Source of the DNA: Nostoc cf. commune SO-36
GTDB lineage: Bacteria > Cyanobacteriota > Cyanobacteriia > Cyanobacteriales > Nostocaceae
Direction of reading: 5' to 3'
DNA length: 64,000 nucleotides
NCBI RefSeq assembly: GCF_023734775.1
Contig: NZ_AP025732.1
Span: 1,742,501 to 1,806,500 of the forward strand
Shown: piece by piece, positions 9,637 to 17,445 of the stretch
How positions within the stretch are numbered: the stretch's first letter is position 1
Layout of the letters: each line of letters begins with the position of its first letter
Position numbers and translations under genes: made by a program
The notes under the pieces: generated by a model
Seen by the model: the letters and a program-made list of their open reading frames with translations, nothing else
Databases searched by the model: none
Told to the model about the DNA's origin: nothing

Positions 9637-9836
9637 ATTAATTTTTGGTTAATTTTATTGATTTCTGCCACCCAGCGCTGACGGGTAGTATGTTCTAAAT
9701 TTAAAATATCATCTTGTGACCAGTGGAAATGATAAGCAATAAAAGCTACCTCCTCATATAAAGTATCAGAGGGGTAGCTTACGACTCCCCCGCTAGTTCT
9801 AGCTCCACTGAAAACTGAGTATTGCAGTGGGGACAT
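9633..9836 (-). CDS. DUF6760 family small CIS-associated protein
   Basis: The conserved core is YPSDTLYEEVAFIAYHFHW, then DILNLEHTTRQRWVAEI, which matches the short DUF6760 proteins found in phage-tail-like contractile injection loci. Function is unknown. The core begins only some 18 residues after ATG 9836, and that extra N-terminus overlaps the end of the upstream gene by 58 bases in another frame. The natural start may be nearer the VVSYPSD sequence with a rare codon; I see no ATG or GTG there. The stop TGA overlaps the ATG of the FHA gene, which suggests coupled translation. Confidence 0.75.
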   Translation of the reverse strand: MSPLQYSVFSGARTSGGVVSYPSDTLYEEVAFIAYHFHWSQDDILNLEHTTRQRWVAEINKINQKLI

Positions 9837-10162
9837 TGTGTCGGAATGTGTACATTACCTTGCTGATTGATTCGATTGTAAAATTCTCGGAGATAGGCAA
9901 TGTCATGTAAGAGGAGTCCTTCGAGTAAATCAGGACTAACAGAGTTGAAACTGCCCAAGCGAGTAATTACCCGTGCAAGCATAACCAAAACACCATAAGC
10001 AGGATTTTCCTGAACTTTGCGCTCTTGTTGCACCAAAATTTCATCTTTGGCGGTGGCTAAACGCATCACCCCATGACGATGTATTCGGTGTTCATTATCA
10101 CTCAATCCTCTAGGAAGAGTGAAGGCAAATTCTGTGCAGAGAGTATCTTTCTTACGGGGCAT
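9779..10162 (-). CDS. Phage-tail-assembly-like CIS protein with C-terminal CxxC
   Basis: 127 residues. The N-terminal part (TEFAFTLPRGLSDNEHRIHRHGVMRLATAKDEI) and RVITRLGSF are shared with the 115-residue protein at 10537-10884, so the two are paralogs. Proteins of this kind sit in CIS loci after the tube genes and resemble tail-assembly chaperones of phages. This copy alone ends in CPHCNTQFSVELEL, a half zinc-ribbon. It is separated from its paralog by the 21-bp repeat array and overlaps the DUF6760 gene downstream. Confidence 0.75.
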   Translation of the reverse strand: MPRKKDTLCTEFAFTLPRGLSDNEHRIHRHGVMRLATAKDEILVQQERKVQENPAYGVLVMLARVITRLGSFNSVSPDLLEGLLLHDIAYLREFYNRINQQGNVHIPTQCPHCNTQFSVELELAGES

Positions 10163-10188
10163 AGATAATTTGGGGATTGGGGATTGTG

Positions 10189-10490
10189 AATGAGTCTTTG
10201 ATACTCGTGAATGAGTCTTTTATACTCGCTGACGAGTCTTTGAACTCCGTTAATGAGTCTTTTATACTCGCTAACGAGTCTTTAATACTCGTGAATGAGT
10301 CTTTTATACTCGCTGACGAGTCTTTGAACTCCGTTAATGAGTCTTTTATACTCGCTGACGAGTCTTTGATACTCGTGAATGAGCCTTTTATACTCGCTGA
10401 CGAGTCTTTGAACTCCGTTAATGAGTCTTTTATACTCGCCAACGAGTCTTTAATACTCGTGAATGAGTCTTTGATACTCGTGAATGAGTT
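10189..10490. repeat. 21-bp tandem repeat array, 14 units plus a partial one
   Basis: Fourteen units of exactly 21 bp run from 10189 to 10482, followed by part of a fifteenth. Variants alternate, for example AATGAGTCTTTTATACTCG, GACGAGTCTTTGAACTCCG and AACGAGTCTTTAATACTCG, each followed by two more bases. Most units contain GAGT and ACTC seven bases apart, so each can fold into a small stem with a seven-base loop. Because 21 is a multiple of three and the unit lacks stops, long open frames exist on both strands (SLNSVNE-like and SSASIKD-like heptads), but no start, ribosome site or domain supports translation. It lies between two CIS genes. Confidence 0.93.
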
Positions 10491-10536
10491 TTTTTTCTAT
10501 TCTCTTAGTCCCTCATCCCAATCCCCAATGCCCAAT

Positions 10537-10884
10537 TCAATTATGAAGAAGTGCTTCGGGCGAATTTACTGTATCTTCTGGGATGGAAGTTTCGCCTTCC
10601 AACCCATTGATTCGACGGTAAAAATCTTGGAGGTAATTTAAATCTTGGGAAAAAAAGTTTTCCACTATTGCCGGAGTCACCTCTGATAAAGCACCCAAGT
10701 GGGTAATCACCCGCGACAAGATAATAATTGTGGCATAAACGGGATTAGCTTTAACGCGTGGGTCACGCAAAGGTGCAATCTCGTCTATCGCCGTTGATAA
10801 CCGCATTACACCTTTGCGGTGGAGGTTGCCTTCAGAGTCTAGATACCCCTTTGGCAGTGTAAATTCAAACTCTGTGGGAAACAT
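10537..10884 (-). CDS. Phage-tail-assembly-like CIS protein
   Basis: 115 residues: FPTEFEFTLPKGYLDSEG, HRKGVMRLSTAIDEI, then YATIIILSRVITHLG and LNYLQDFYRRIN. It aligns along most of its length with the 127-residue protein downstream but lacks the CxxC tail. Position just after two tube genes matches tail-assembly-type proteins of contractile injection loci. It starts at ATG 10884, only 11 bases after the tube gene, so they are probably one transcript. Confidence 0.75.
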   Translation of the reverse strand: MFPTEFEFTLPKGYLDSEGNLHRKGVMRLSTAIDEIAPLRDPRVKANPVYATIIILSRVITHLGALSEVTPAIVENFFSQDLNYLQDFYRRINGLEGETSIPEDTVNSPEALLHN

Positions 10885-10895
10885 AATCCTCCTAA

Positions 10896-11390
10896 TTACT
10901 TCACGCGTTTAAATTCCTCAAAAGCAACCTCCACTTCCTCAATTTCGATGTCATGGCTGCGGGCGTTGACATCGGCAATTTTGTAACTTGCAGGCCAAGC
11001 ACCGGCTAATTCAAATCTAGCCACTTCTTGATTTGCCTGATTATAAATAGATAAAGCAACCAGCCTACGTTGCTGTGACCAATTACCCTGCTGGACTTTT
11101 TCGAACCACTTCCAAAAATCCATAGAGTTGGTAGTACCTCTACGCAGAATGAGATTACCACTCTTGGGATTGCTAGGAAGCTTAGTTCTCACGACCTGAC
11201 CTTTTGATTGCCCTTTTGTACCCCAGGCTTGAGAAGTGACTTCAGTAATTTCAATTACCTCTTGTGTTCTTTTGAAGCCTTGACACTCCAAAAAGAAACA
11301 ATTGGCATCGTTTTGACCTTCTAGTGTCAGTTCTAGATAGAACCGATGGGCTGTAAGGACTTCTGGAATTCGGCTTGCGGATTGTACCAC
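10896..11390 (-). CDS. CIS inner tube protein (second copy)
   Basis: 164 residues, tail-tube (gp19-like) family: HRFYLELTLEGQNDANCFFLECQGF, then VVRTKLPSNPKSGNLILRRG, FWKWFEKVQQGNW, and the C-terminal SHDIEIEEVEVAFEEFKRVK. In contractile systems these form the hexameric tube that the sheath drives through the target membrane; second tube-like copies often make the tube start near the baseplate. The start is GTG 11390. It differs clearly from the tube at 11583-12038 and is separated from it by a repeat-rich 180-bp spacer. Confidence 0.88.
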   Translation of the reverse strand: MVQSASRIPEVLTAHRFYLELTLEGQNDANCFFLECQGFKRTQEVIEITEVTSQAWGTKGQSKGQVVRTKLPSNPKSGNLILRRGTTNSMDFWKWFEKVQQGNWSQQRRLVALSIYNQANQEVARFELAGAWPASYKIADVNARSHDIEIEEVEVAFEEFKRVK

Positions 11391-11399
11391 TGTTAAATA

Positions 11400-11582
11400 A
11401 TTCGTAATTCGTAATGACGCTCGCGGACTCGCTACCGCTACGCTAACGTAATTCGTAATGACGCTCTCTACGAGACGCTAAAAGCGAACGCGGACTCGCT
11501 AACGTAATTCGTAATGAAGCTTGCGGCCTCGCTACCGCTACGCTCTAAGCAAAGCTATGCCGCAAGCTTTACGTAATTACGA
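11400..11582. repeat. Interspersed repeat spacer between the two tube genes
   Basis: CGTAATTCGTAATGA occurs three times (around 11408, 11450 and 11500) with GGACTCGCTA and CGCTACCGCTACGC modules between them. AAGCTTGCGGC near 11517 is inverted as GCCGCAAGCTT near 11560. No gene is present. It looks like dispersed repeat material within an operon and might form structure in the mRNA between the tube genes. Confidence 0.65.
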
Positions 11583-12038
11583 TTATTTGATTCGTTTAAT
11601 TCCTTCGTGAACCAATTCAACTGTTTCATTTGCCATATCACCACCAGAGGCTGTTAAGGTGGGCCCAGTATATTTACATGGATAACAATTGACAATGTTC
11701 CAGCGTGCTTTTTCAGAGCCTTGTTGGTCATAAGCAACCACCGAACCAGTCTTACGGTTCTGTGACCACTGACGAGGATCACCCATGTCTTCGTTACACT
11801 TTTGATACCAAGTATAAAGGTCTATATCATCTGTAGCGATGACTTTTACTGTAATGTTGGTAAATTTCACAACAGTTGGTGTAGCTTGGCGCATTAGTTT
11901 AGCGCCTTTAGATGAACCGTGAACTTCTTGCGCTGGAGTGTTTTCAACGCCTAGCCCACTAATTTCTTTGATAAATTTATCAGTAATACCATCAGCCTCG
12001 AAGTAAAATTTACAAGAGGTTAAAAATTCGCCTGCCAT
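11583..12038 (-). CDS. CIS inner tube protein (major copy)
   Basis: 151 residues, typical for the tail-tube family: MAGEFLTSCKFYFEADGI, FIKEISGLGVENTPAQEVHG, VKFTNITVKVIATDDIDLYTWY, ending with NETVELVHEGIKRIK. It sits directly downstream of the sheath gene, the normal place for the main tube subunit. It should stack as hexamers inside the sheath. The 120-bp gap to the sheath gene contains heptanucleotide repeats (AGGTTAT/AGGTTAC, about 12090-12122). Confidence 0.9.
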   Translation of the reverse strand: MAGEFLTSCKFYFEADGITDKFIKEISGLGVENTPAQEVHGSSKGAKLMRQATPTVVKFTNITVKVIATDDIDLYTWYQKCNEDMGDPRQWSQNRKTGSVVAYDQQGSEKARWNIVNCYPCKYTGPTLTASGGDMANETVELVHEGIKRIK

Positions 12039-12162
12039 ACTTTTAGATTCCTTTGTGTGTAGTTAATTTGGGAATTGGGAATGGGGAATGGGTTACAGGT
12101 TATAGGTTACAGGTTATAGGTTATTCCCTGTCACCTGTAACCTATCCCCTAATTCCAATGCC

Positions 12163-13824
12163 CTATTCGTTATCTTCAATGCCATTCCATTGGCTGATAC
12201 GGAAAACAACAAATTCAGCAGGTCTAACGGGACAAACACCGACTTCGATGTACAAACGTCCTAGAATCCTGGTTTCTGGTGGGTTCAATTCTTCGTCACA
12301 TTTGACATAAAATGCTTGTGCTGGAGATGCCCCAAATAAAGCACCTTCACGCCAGATGCGCTCTAAGAAGTTACTAACGGTGCGGGTGACACGCGCCCAT
12401 AAATCTTGGTCGTTGGGTTCAAAAACTACCCATTGAGTTCCCAATTCTAAGGATTTTTCGATATAGCTAATTAGCCGACGCACACTGATGTAACGCCATT
12501 CTGTTTTATCTGGCTCAACTAGTGTGCGTGCGCCCCAAATGCGAATACCTCGATTGGGGAAGCTGCGAATGCAGTTTATCCCCAGGGGGTTTAATAGTTC
12601 TTGTTCGCGGAAGTTAGTGTCGTAGCCTAAACCAATTACGCCTCTGGGAACTTCATTTGCAGGCGCTTTGTAAACTCCTCTGGTTTCGTCGGTGCGGGCC
12701 CAAACACCCATCACATGACCACAAGGAGGTACTAAAATTGGATTACCGCGATCGCGTGGATTAGGTACTTTAATCCAAGGATAATAAAGGGCCGCAAACA
12801 TCGAACGACGGTTAAACCTATTCAACCACTCCACAACTTGTTGAGGTTTAACGGCATCCGGTGGCGCATCAAGTACAACCATGCGGTTGGGCGGGTTGGG
12901 GATATCGCCACTAGCAGAACCCTCACACATACTAATCATCAGTTCGATGATGCCATGAACTTGATCTAAATTCAGTATCTGCTCTTGATAAGCCCGCATC
13001 ACATCAGGACAGGCCAGCATTGTGATTTCATCAACTTCAAAGATACCCCGTACCCCGGTGCGATCGTCTCGAACCCCTTCTAAATTTTGCGAAAATCTAT
13101 CGGGTGTGGCAGCAACAATCGGCGGCGCTAGTTCATATTGACCATTAACGGGACGACGAGCTAAAGGCTGTCCACTTTGAGTTATGTCTTCTACAGTGAT
13201 ATACAGCGAATTTCTCAATGCCGCCAGCGCATAAGTCGCTGTTTGAGCAGCAGGCTCGCGGTTCATTGTCAAGTTTTCGTATTGCTCTAAAAGTTCATCT
13301 CCCCGACGAATTTGAATGGTGAAATATTCACCCGTATTTGGAGGCGCTTCTCCTTCAGTACCTTCGGGTAGGGCGCGGGGTGAACCATCAATAATGACGA
13401 GATTTACTAATCCGCCTGCTGCTTGCTCAGGACGCAAAGTAAAGCGGAGGGCTGGACGATTACCTCTAGAGTTGATTCTGAGAGTAGCCGGTTCTGGAGT
13501 TGCTGGTCTAGGTGCGCCTGGTAACTGAGTGCCAATGCTTGTTACCCAGCAACGACCGCCACCATTCATAAAGTAGCCGTAGACTGAAAAGGGTAAATAG
13601 GCGTTGAAGTCGGTGAAGCCGTCAGAGTTGGGACGGGCAAAATAGTTTAAATATTGCGTCCAAGTGGTTACTAGTGTGGGCTTGTATAACTCAGCCCCAC
13701 CGCGAACGTCTTCTGTAAAGCCGACAAATCCAGCTACTGCTGTGCTAACACCTTCAATTGGTCGGCTACCCCGGTCAATTTCTTCGATGTAGACACCAGG
13801 AGCAAAGTAATCAAGTCTAGCCAT
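12163..13824 (-). CDS. CIS contractile sheath protein
   Basis: 553 residues, a normal sheath size. The N-terminus has the family start (ARLDYFAPGVYIEEIDRGS, then GVSTAVAGFVGFTEDV). The conserved C-terminal part has GINCIRSFPNRGIRIWGART, WRYISVRRLISYIEKSL and WVVFEPNDQDLWARV, and ends VRPAEFVVFRISQW. Sheath subunits wrap the tube and contract to drive it. One sheath gene with two tube genes is typical of extracellular- or thylakoid-type injection systems, the latter described in Anabaena; location in this organism cannot be read from the sequence. Start ATG 13824. Confidence 0.95.
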   Translation of the reverse strand: MARLDYFAPGVYIEEIDRGSRPIEGVSTAVAGFVGFTEDVRGGAELYKPTLVTTWTQYLNYFARPNSDGFTDFNAYLPFSVYGYFMNGGGRCWVTSIGTQLPGAPRPATPEPATLRINSRGNRPALRFTLRPEQAAGGLVNLVIIDGSPRALPEGTEGEAPPNTGEYFTIQIRRGDELLEQYENLTMNREPAAQTATYALAALRNSLYITVEDITQSGQPLARRPVNGQYELAPPIVAATPDRFSQNLEGVRDDRTGVRGIFEVDEITMLACPDVMRAYQEQILNLDQVHGIIELMISMCEGSASGDIPNPPNRMVVLDAPPDAVKPQQVVEWLNRFNRRSMFAALYYPWIKVPNPRDRGNPILVPPCGHVMGVWARTDETRGVYKAPANEVPRGVIGLGYDTNFREQELLNPLGINCIRSFPNRGIRIWGARTLVEPDKTEWRYISVRRLISYIEKSLELGTQWVVFEPNDQDLWARVTRTVSNFLERIWREGALFGASPAQAFYVKCDEELNPPETRILGRLYIEVGVCPVRPAEFVVFRISQWNGIEDNE

Positions 13825-13854
13825 GAAAGTTTCTCCAAGTCAGTAAAAATCTAA

Positions 13855-14695
13855 TTATTCAGGAGTTAGAAATATTTCTTTGAAAGTATTACTTTGGTTA
13901 TCTACCAATGCATTGACGTTTTGGGGTAAATAGCCAGGATGATTCAGAGTCAAAACATAATTACCTAAATGAAGGTCTTCAAAAAAGAACAGCCCTTCTT
14001 TAGTAGTTAATATGGACTTTTCAGTTCCCATCACAGCAACTTCTGTCGCTACCAACGGCAGATTTGTCACCGCACTTTTGACAATACCCGCGATCGCAAC
14101 TCGTCTGGTTAATACTAAACTGTCACTATCGCGAGACAATTGATTTCGCAAATTGAAAATTCGCTCCCAAACCAAAGGCACTGGGGTAGGTTGTGGCTCG
14201 AAGGGTATTGTAACTGTCAAATACAAGGCTGAACGCAACGGCACATTGAGAGCGCTCCATAAAGAGCCAATCTCAATTGGTGGCTCTAGGGCAACTGTCA
14301 TGTTCAAATTACCATAGCCTCGTAATTCAGGAACCAAAAACTCCTCTTCCAAGGTGCGATGGCGCAACAGCACAGTCAACGCCTCACTAATAAAGTGATG
14401 CTCACCTAAAGCTGTTCTATCCCAAGCTGTTAAGAGTAGCGAAAACATCAAACCAAGCCGGGGCCCAATTTACAGTGGCAGGTTGTAGAGCGCGTGTTAG
14501 CTTGCGTTCTACTTGCCTACCAGAATGTTGTACCTGCTTACTCTCACGTATATCAAAAATGTATAAATTGAGAGTCGGGCCTGCTCCCTCTTCCCTTCGA
14601 TTACCAGGATGGCTAAAGTCAATTTGCTCTGTACTGGTAAGTGAGGTTCCTCCAGCGAGAATTTCGGCTAAAGTTTGAAGAACGAAGATAAGCAT
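13855..14695 (-). pseudogene. Pvc16-like (DUF4255) CIS terminal protein, one frameshift
   Basis: The first frame from ATG 14695 gives LQTLAEILAGGTSL, LNLYIFDIRES and WAPAWFDV, then runs off. Removing one T from the T-run near 14446 joins it to SLLLTAWDRTALGEHHFISEAL and onward through LEPPIEIGSLWSALNVPLR, giving a DUF4255 domain of about 180 residues. The C-terminus is a carboxypeptidase-regulatory-like beta domain (IAGIVKSAVTNLPL, GLFFFEDLHLGNYVLTLNHPGY). Pvc16-family proteins cap or terminate the sheath-tube. It is the first gene of the CIS block, 30 bases before the sheath. The lesion sits in a homopolymer, so a read error is quite possible. Confidence 0.85.
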
Positions 14696-14898
14696 GAAGG
14701 TGTTCTGCTGGTAGCTAATCCAGATGCCTATACAGTATATGTATCGGGCTTCTAAAGTTAATTAGACTTTTGTCGATATTTTTTAAATGGGGTATTGGGT
14801 CAAGAATCCGTAAAGTAGCAACTTCAGTTTGTAGATTAATCTAGAGCAGTTCTTAATTGGACGCACTACATTTTTTTCTTGTGGGGTGGGTTGAAAAG

Positions 14899-15301
14899 CA
14901 TTGGTGTCAAGTTAAGGCAGAAGCCCAAATGTCAAAGGTATATTCATCGAATTCGGGGTGTCGTTTATTAAATTCGGGCAGTTGTTCATTGAATTCGGGC
15001 AGTCGTTTATTGAATTCGGGCAGTCGTTTATTGAATTCGGGCAGTCGTTTATTGAATTCGGGCAGTCGTTTATTGAATTCGGGCAGTCGTTTATTGAATT
15101 CGGGCAGTCGTTTATTGAATTCGGGCAGCCGTTTATTGAATTCGGGCAGCCGTTTATTGAATTCGGGCAGCCGATTATTATTTTTGTTCAATTTTAATTT
15201 GAGGAGGACAAAACCTAAACACAAAAAGACTTTTCATCCAGTCCCCAGTCCCTAGCTATACTAGTTGACCCCAGTGATTTCATCTTAACTTGAGACTAAT
15301 G
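14899..15301. repeat. Inverted-repeat-bounded element enclosing a minisatellite
   Basis: CATTGGTGTCAAGTTAAG (14899-14916) faces its inverted partner at 15284-15301 (reverse complement CATTAGTCTCAAGTTAAG, 16 of 18 matching). A near-identical terminus (CATTGGTGTCAACTTAAG) bounds the hairpin element at 45.6 kb. Between the arms is the 21-bp array at 14950-15180. It may be a small non-autonomous mobile element that carries the repeats. No gene is encoded. Confidence 0.55.
14950..15180. repeat. 21-bp tandem repeat array, 11 units
   Basis: Eleven units of 21 bp. The main type begins AATTCGGGCAGTCGTTTATT and ends in G; three units near the right end have GCCG in place of GTCG. Units share no sequence with the array at 10189 but have the same period. 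Open frames run through both strands (LPEFNKR on the minus strand, IEFGQSF or LNSGSRL on the plus) without a start or ribosome site. It lies about 250 bp upstream of the first CIS gene, between the CIS block and the divergent signalling genes. Confidence 0.93.
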
Positions 15302-15557
15302 GCTGAAAAGCCGACCCAAGTAGTCCATTAAGCTAACGAAAGCTTGGGTACGTAGTCAGCATTTCAGTGCTTAAACATCAGGACAAAAGTCCTGACTACA
15401 AACTTCTTTACACAGCAAAGTTAGCTTGATACACGTGTCAATACAAACCTTAATAATTATTTGTATGAATTATCTCAAAAGAGAACTTAACAAAAAAATA
15501 AACATTCCTGAAATTGCATAATTTTATACTGGTCAGCAGAAGAGTAAAAACATTTGG
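15284..15557. repeat. Hairpin-rich intergenic repeat upstream of the histidine kinase
   Basis: Several small palindromes are in series: GGCTGAAAAGCC (15301-15312), CAAG/CTTGGGT flanking AAGCTAACGAAAGCTT, AGCATTTCAGTGCT, and AGGACAAAAGTCCT (about 15382). The last is related to the palindrome at 42375-42403. No gene is seen. The last 80 bases are AT-rich and probably hold the promoter of the kinase gene. Confidence 0.5.
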
Positions 15558-15578
15558 TTGCAAAAAGCGAGTGAAGCT

Positions 15579-16700
15579 ATGACACTAGGCTTTTCTGTCC
15601 AAAAACTAGACAATGGCTCTAATTATTTGAGTTCCTTAGACGTCCAAAGCTTTTGTCAGCTTGAGTCTGAGCAGTTAACTAGTAAGTATCCAATTTTTTT
15701 CGCTCGAATTGTCTATCATGATTCATTATTGAGAGCTAATCAAGAGGTGATAAATTATGGTGAAGACCAAGTTCCTTTTTCCCCAAAAACTTTAGCTTAT
15801 TTGCGCTCGGAAGCATGGCTTACGGATTTTCCACCTGTTTTGACTTTACAGGAATTTAAGCTTAAAGACTTTTCATCTATTTGTTACATTTGCCCCATAT
15901 CCTATAGAAATCAAAAAACTGAATATATTCAAATCATTACTCATGAACGTCTCTCGTCGAGTTTACAACTATATGTAAAACGCTCTGCTATGCTGCTGAG
16001 TAAGTATGTAGATATTTCCTGGGACTATGGCAGACAAAAAACTGAAATTAAACTCCTAGAAGATATCTTGCATCGAGTCGGTCATCAATTACGTAACTCT
16101 CTAGGACTCATAGGATTGTATGCACATAATTTATGCTTAGGTTTAGAGGATAGCCCTTGGCAAGAGCAAGCAACAATTATCGGCGAAAGTATACAAGATT
16201 TGGATACTAATTTAAATGAACTAATTGATTGCGGTCAAAGTGCAAAATTAAGGGTAACACTTCAAGATTTAAGAAGTTTAGTGGTTGAAAGTCTCACAAA
16301 TTTGCAACCTCTAATTAATCAGAAAAAACTTAAAATATTGATTCCCGATACATCGACAATACTGAAGATAGACAAATTACAAATGAAACAAGTATTTGAT
16401 AATATCCTCAGTAATGCCGCTCATTTCAGTCCTAATTCAGGAACTATTACCTGTAGCTGGCAAATTTTCCAAGATGAAGTTTTAATTAAAATCTCCGATC
16501 AAGGGCCAGGATTGTCTCAAGAAGACTTACAAAAAATATTTACCCCATTTTATTCCCGACGGAAAGGAGGTACAGGGCTGGGTTTAACTATTGCTAAAAA
16601 AATTGTTTTAGATCACCAAGGAAGTATCTGGGCACAAGTTTTATCAGAAAGTGGGGCACAATTTTCGATGATTTTGCCTCGTTCAAGGAGCGTGAATTAA
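15579..16700 (+). CDS. Cytosolic sensor histidine kinase
   Basis: About 373 residues from ATG 15579; a TTG at 15558 would add seven. No membrane helix is visible. The first 150 residues are an unassigned input region, perhaps a degenerate GAF fold. The H-box is VGHQLRNSLGLIG with the phosphorylated His near residue 169. The ATPase domain has an N-box (QVFDNILSNAAHFSPN), G1 (ISDQGPGL), F-box (IFTPFYSRRKGG) and G2 (GGTGLGLTIAKKI). It should phosphorylate the response regulator 21 bases downstream. It reads away from the CIS block, from a shared repeat-rich intergenic region. Confidence 0.9.
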   Translation: MTLGFSVQKLDNGSNYLSSLDVQSFCQLESEQLTSKYPIFFARIVYHDSLLRANQEVINYGEDQVPFSPKTLAYLRSEAWLTDFPPVLTLQEFKLKDFSSICYICPISYRNQKTEYIQIITHERLSSSLQLYVKRSAMLLSKYVDISWDYGRQKTEIKLLEDILHRVGHQLRNSLGLIGLYAHNLCLGLEDSPWQEQATIIGESIQDLDTNLNELIDCGQSAKLRVTLQDLRSLVVESLTNLQPLINQKKLKILIPDTSTILKIDKLQMKQVFDNILSNAAHFSPNSGTITCSWQIFQDEVLIKISDQGPGLSQEDLQKIFTPFYSRRKGGTGLGLTIAKKIVLDHQGSIWAQVLSESGAQFSMILPRSRSVN

Positions 16701-16721
16701 TTCGTAATTCATCATAAAAAC

Positions 16722-17402
16722 ATGATTAATGATAATAAGAAACTTTCGGTTTTGCTTGTAGATGACGAAGAACGTTTTCGTCAAGGGTTACGTACTCTCT
16801 TGAATTTTTATAGTATTAATTCTGCGTTACCTGTAGAAGTGATAGGTGATGCGGATTCTGTAGAGCAAGTTTTAAAGTTTACAAGCCAGAAGTGTCCAGA
16901 TTTAATTTTGCTGGATATGCAATTGAAAGGATGTGATGGAATTACAGTTTTGGCACGTCTTAAGGAGACTGCTTACACTGGGAAAGTTTTAGTATTGTCG
17001 GCTCATCAAGAAGATGACTGGATTTTTAGAGCGATGCAGGCGGGAGCCGCAGGTTATGTGTTTAAAAATCGTTTAGCAACACAATTGTGTGAAGCTATTG
17101 ACACTGTAACTAGGTCGGAAATTTATCTACCTTCAGAAGTTGCTAGTCGATTTTTTCGGTTTTTTCAGGCTTATTCAGATTCTTGTGTAAAAGCATGTCA
17201 TGAAGTGCATTTGACCGAAAGAGAGCAAGAAGTTTTATATTGGTTAACTCAAGGTGCTTCTAATGAAAAAATAGCTAAACATTTATATGTGACAGTCGCT
17301 ACTGTTAAGGCGCATCTCACAAGTATTTTTGAAAAATTGAAGGTTACTAGCCGGACTCAAGCGATTGTGGCTGCTCTTAAGTTAGGATTGGTTCACACTT
17401 GA
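16722..17402 (+). CDS. NarL/FixJ-type response regulator
   Basis: 226 residues. Receiver domain first: VLLVDDEERF (acidic pair), LILLDMQLKGCDG (phosphorylated Asp near residue 63), VLVLSAHQ (Ser switch), GYVFKN (Lys). A LuxR-type helix-turn-helix lies at about 165-225 (LTEREQEVLYWLTQGASNEKIAKHLYVTVATVKAHLTSIF). The 21-bp gap after the kinase gene makes a two-component operon. The target promoter is unknown; the divergent CIS genes and the following two genes are natural candidates. Confidence 0.93.
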   Translation: MINDNKKLSVLLVDDEERFRQGLRTLLNFYSINSALPVEVIGDADSVEQVLKFTSQKCPDLILLDMQLKGCDGITVLARLKETAYTGKVLVLSAHQEDDWIFRAMQAGAAGYVFKNRLATQLCEAIDTVTRSEIYLPSEVASRFFRFFQAYSDSCVKACHEVHLTEREQEVLYWLTQGASNEKIAKHLYVTVATVKAHLTSIFEKLKVTSRTQAIVAALKLGLVHT

Positions 17403-17445
17403 ACACGACAGAAGTAATTGGTGCAATTCACGAAACTCTTTGTAT

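Noticed and set aside
10189..10490. CRISPR array
   Set aside because: The units are contiguous and 21 bp; no spacers of unique sequence separate them and no cas gene is nearby.
10177..10641. Long repeat-coded frames in the first 21-bp array
   Set aside because: Both strands are open for the same reason; the repeats look non-coding.
14907..15224. Open frame of LPEFNKR repeats on the minus strand and similar frames on the plus strand
   Set aside because: They arise from the 21-bp repeat, which has no stops in several frames. There is no start, ribosome site or recognizable domain.
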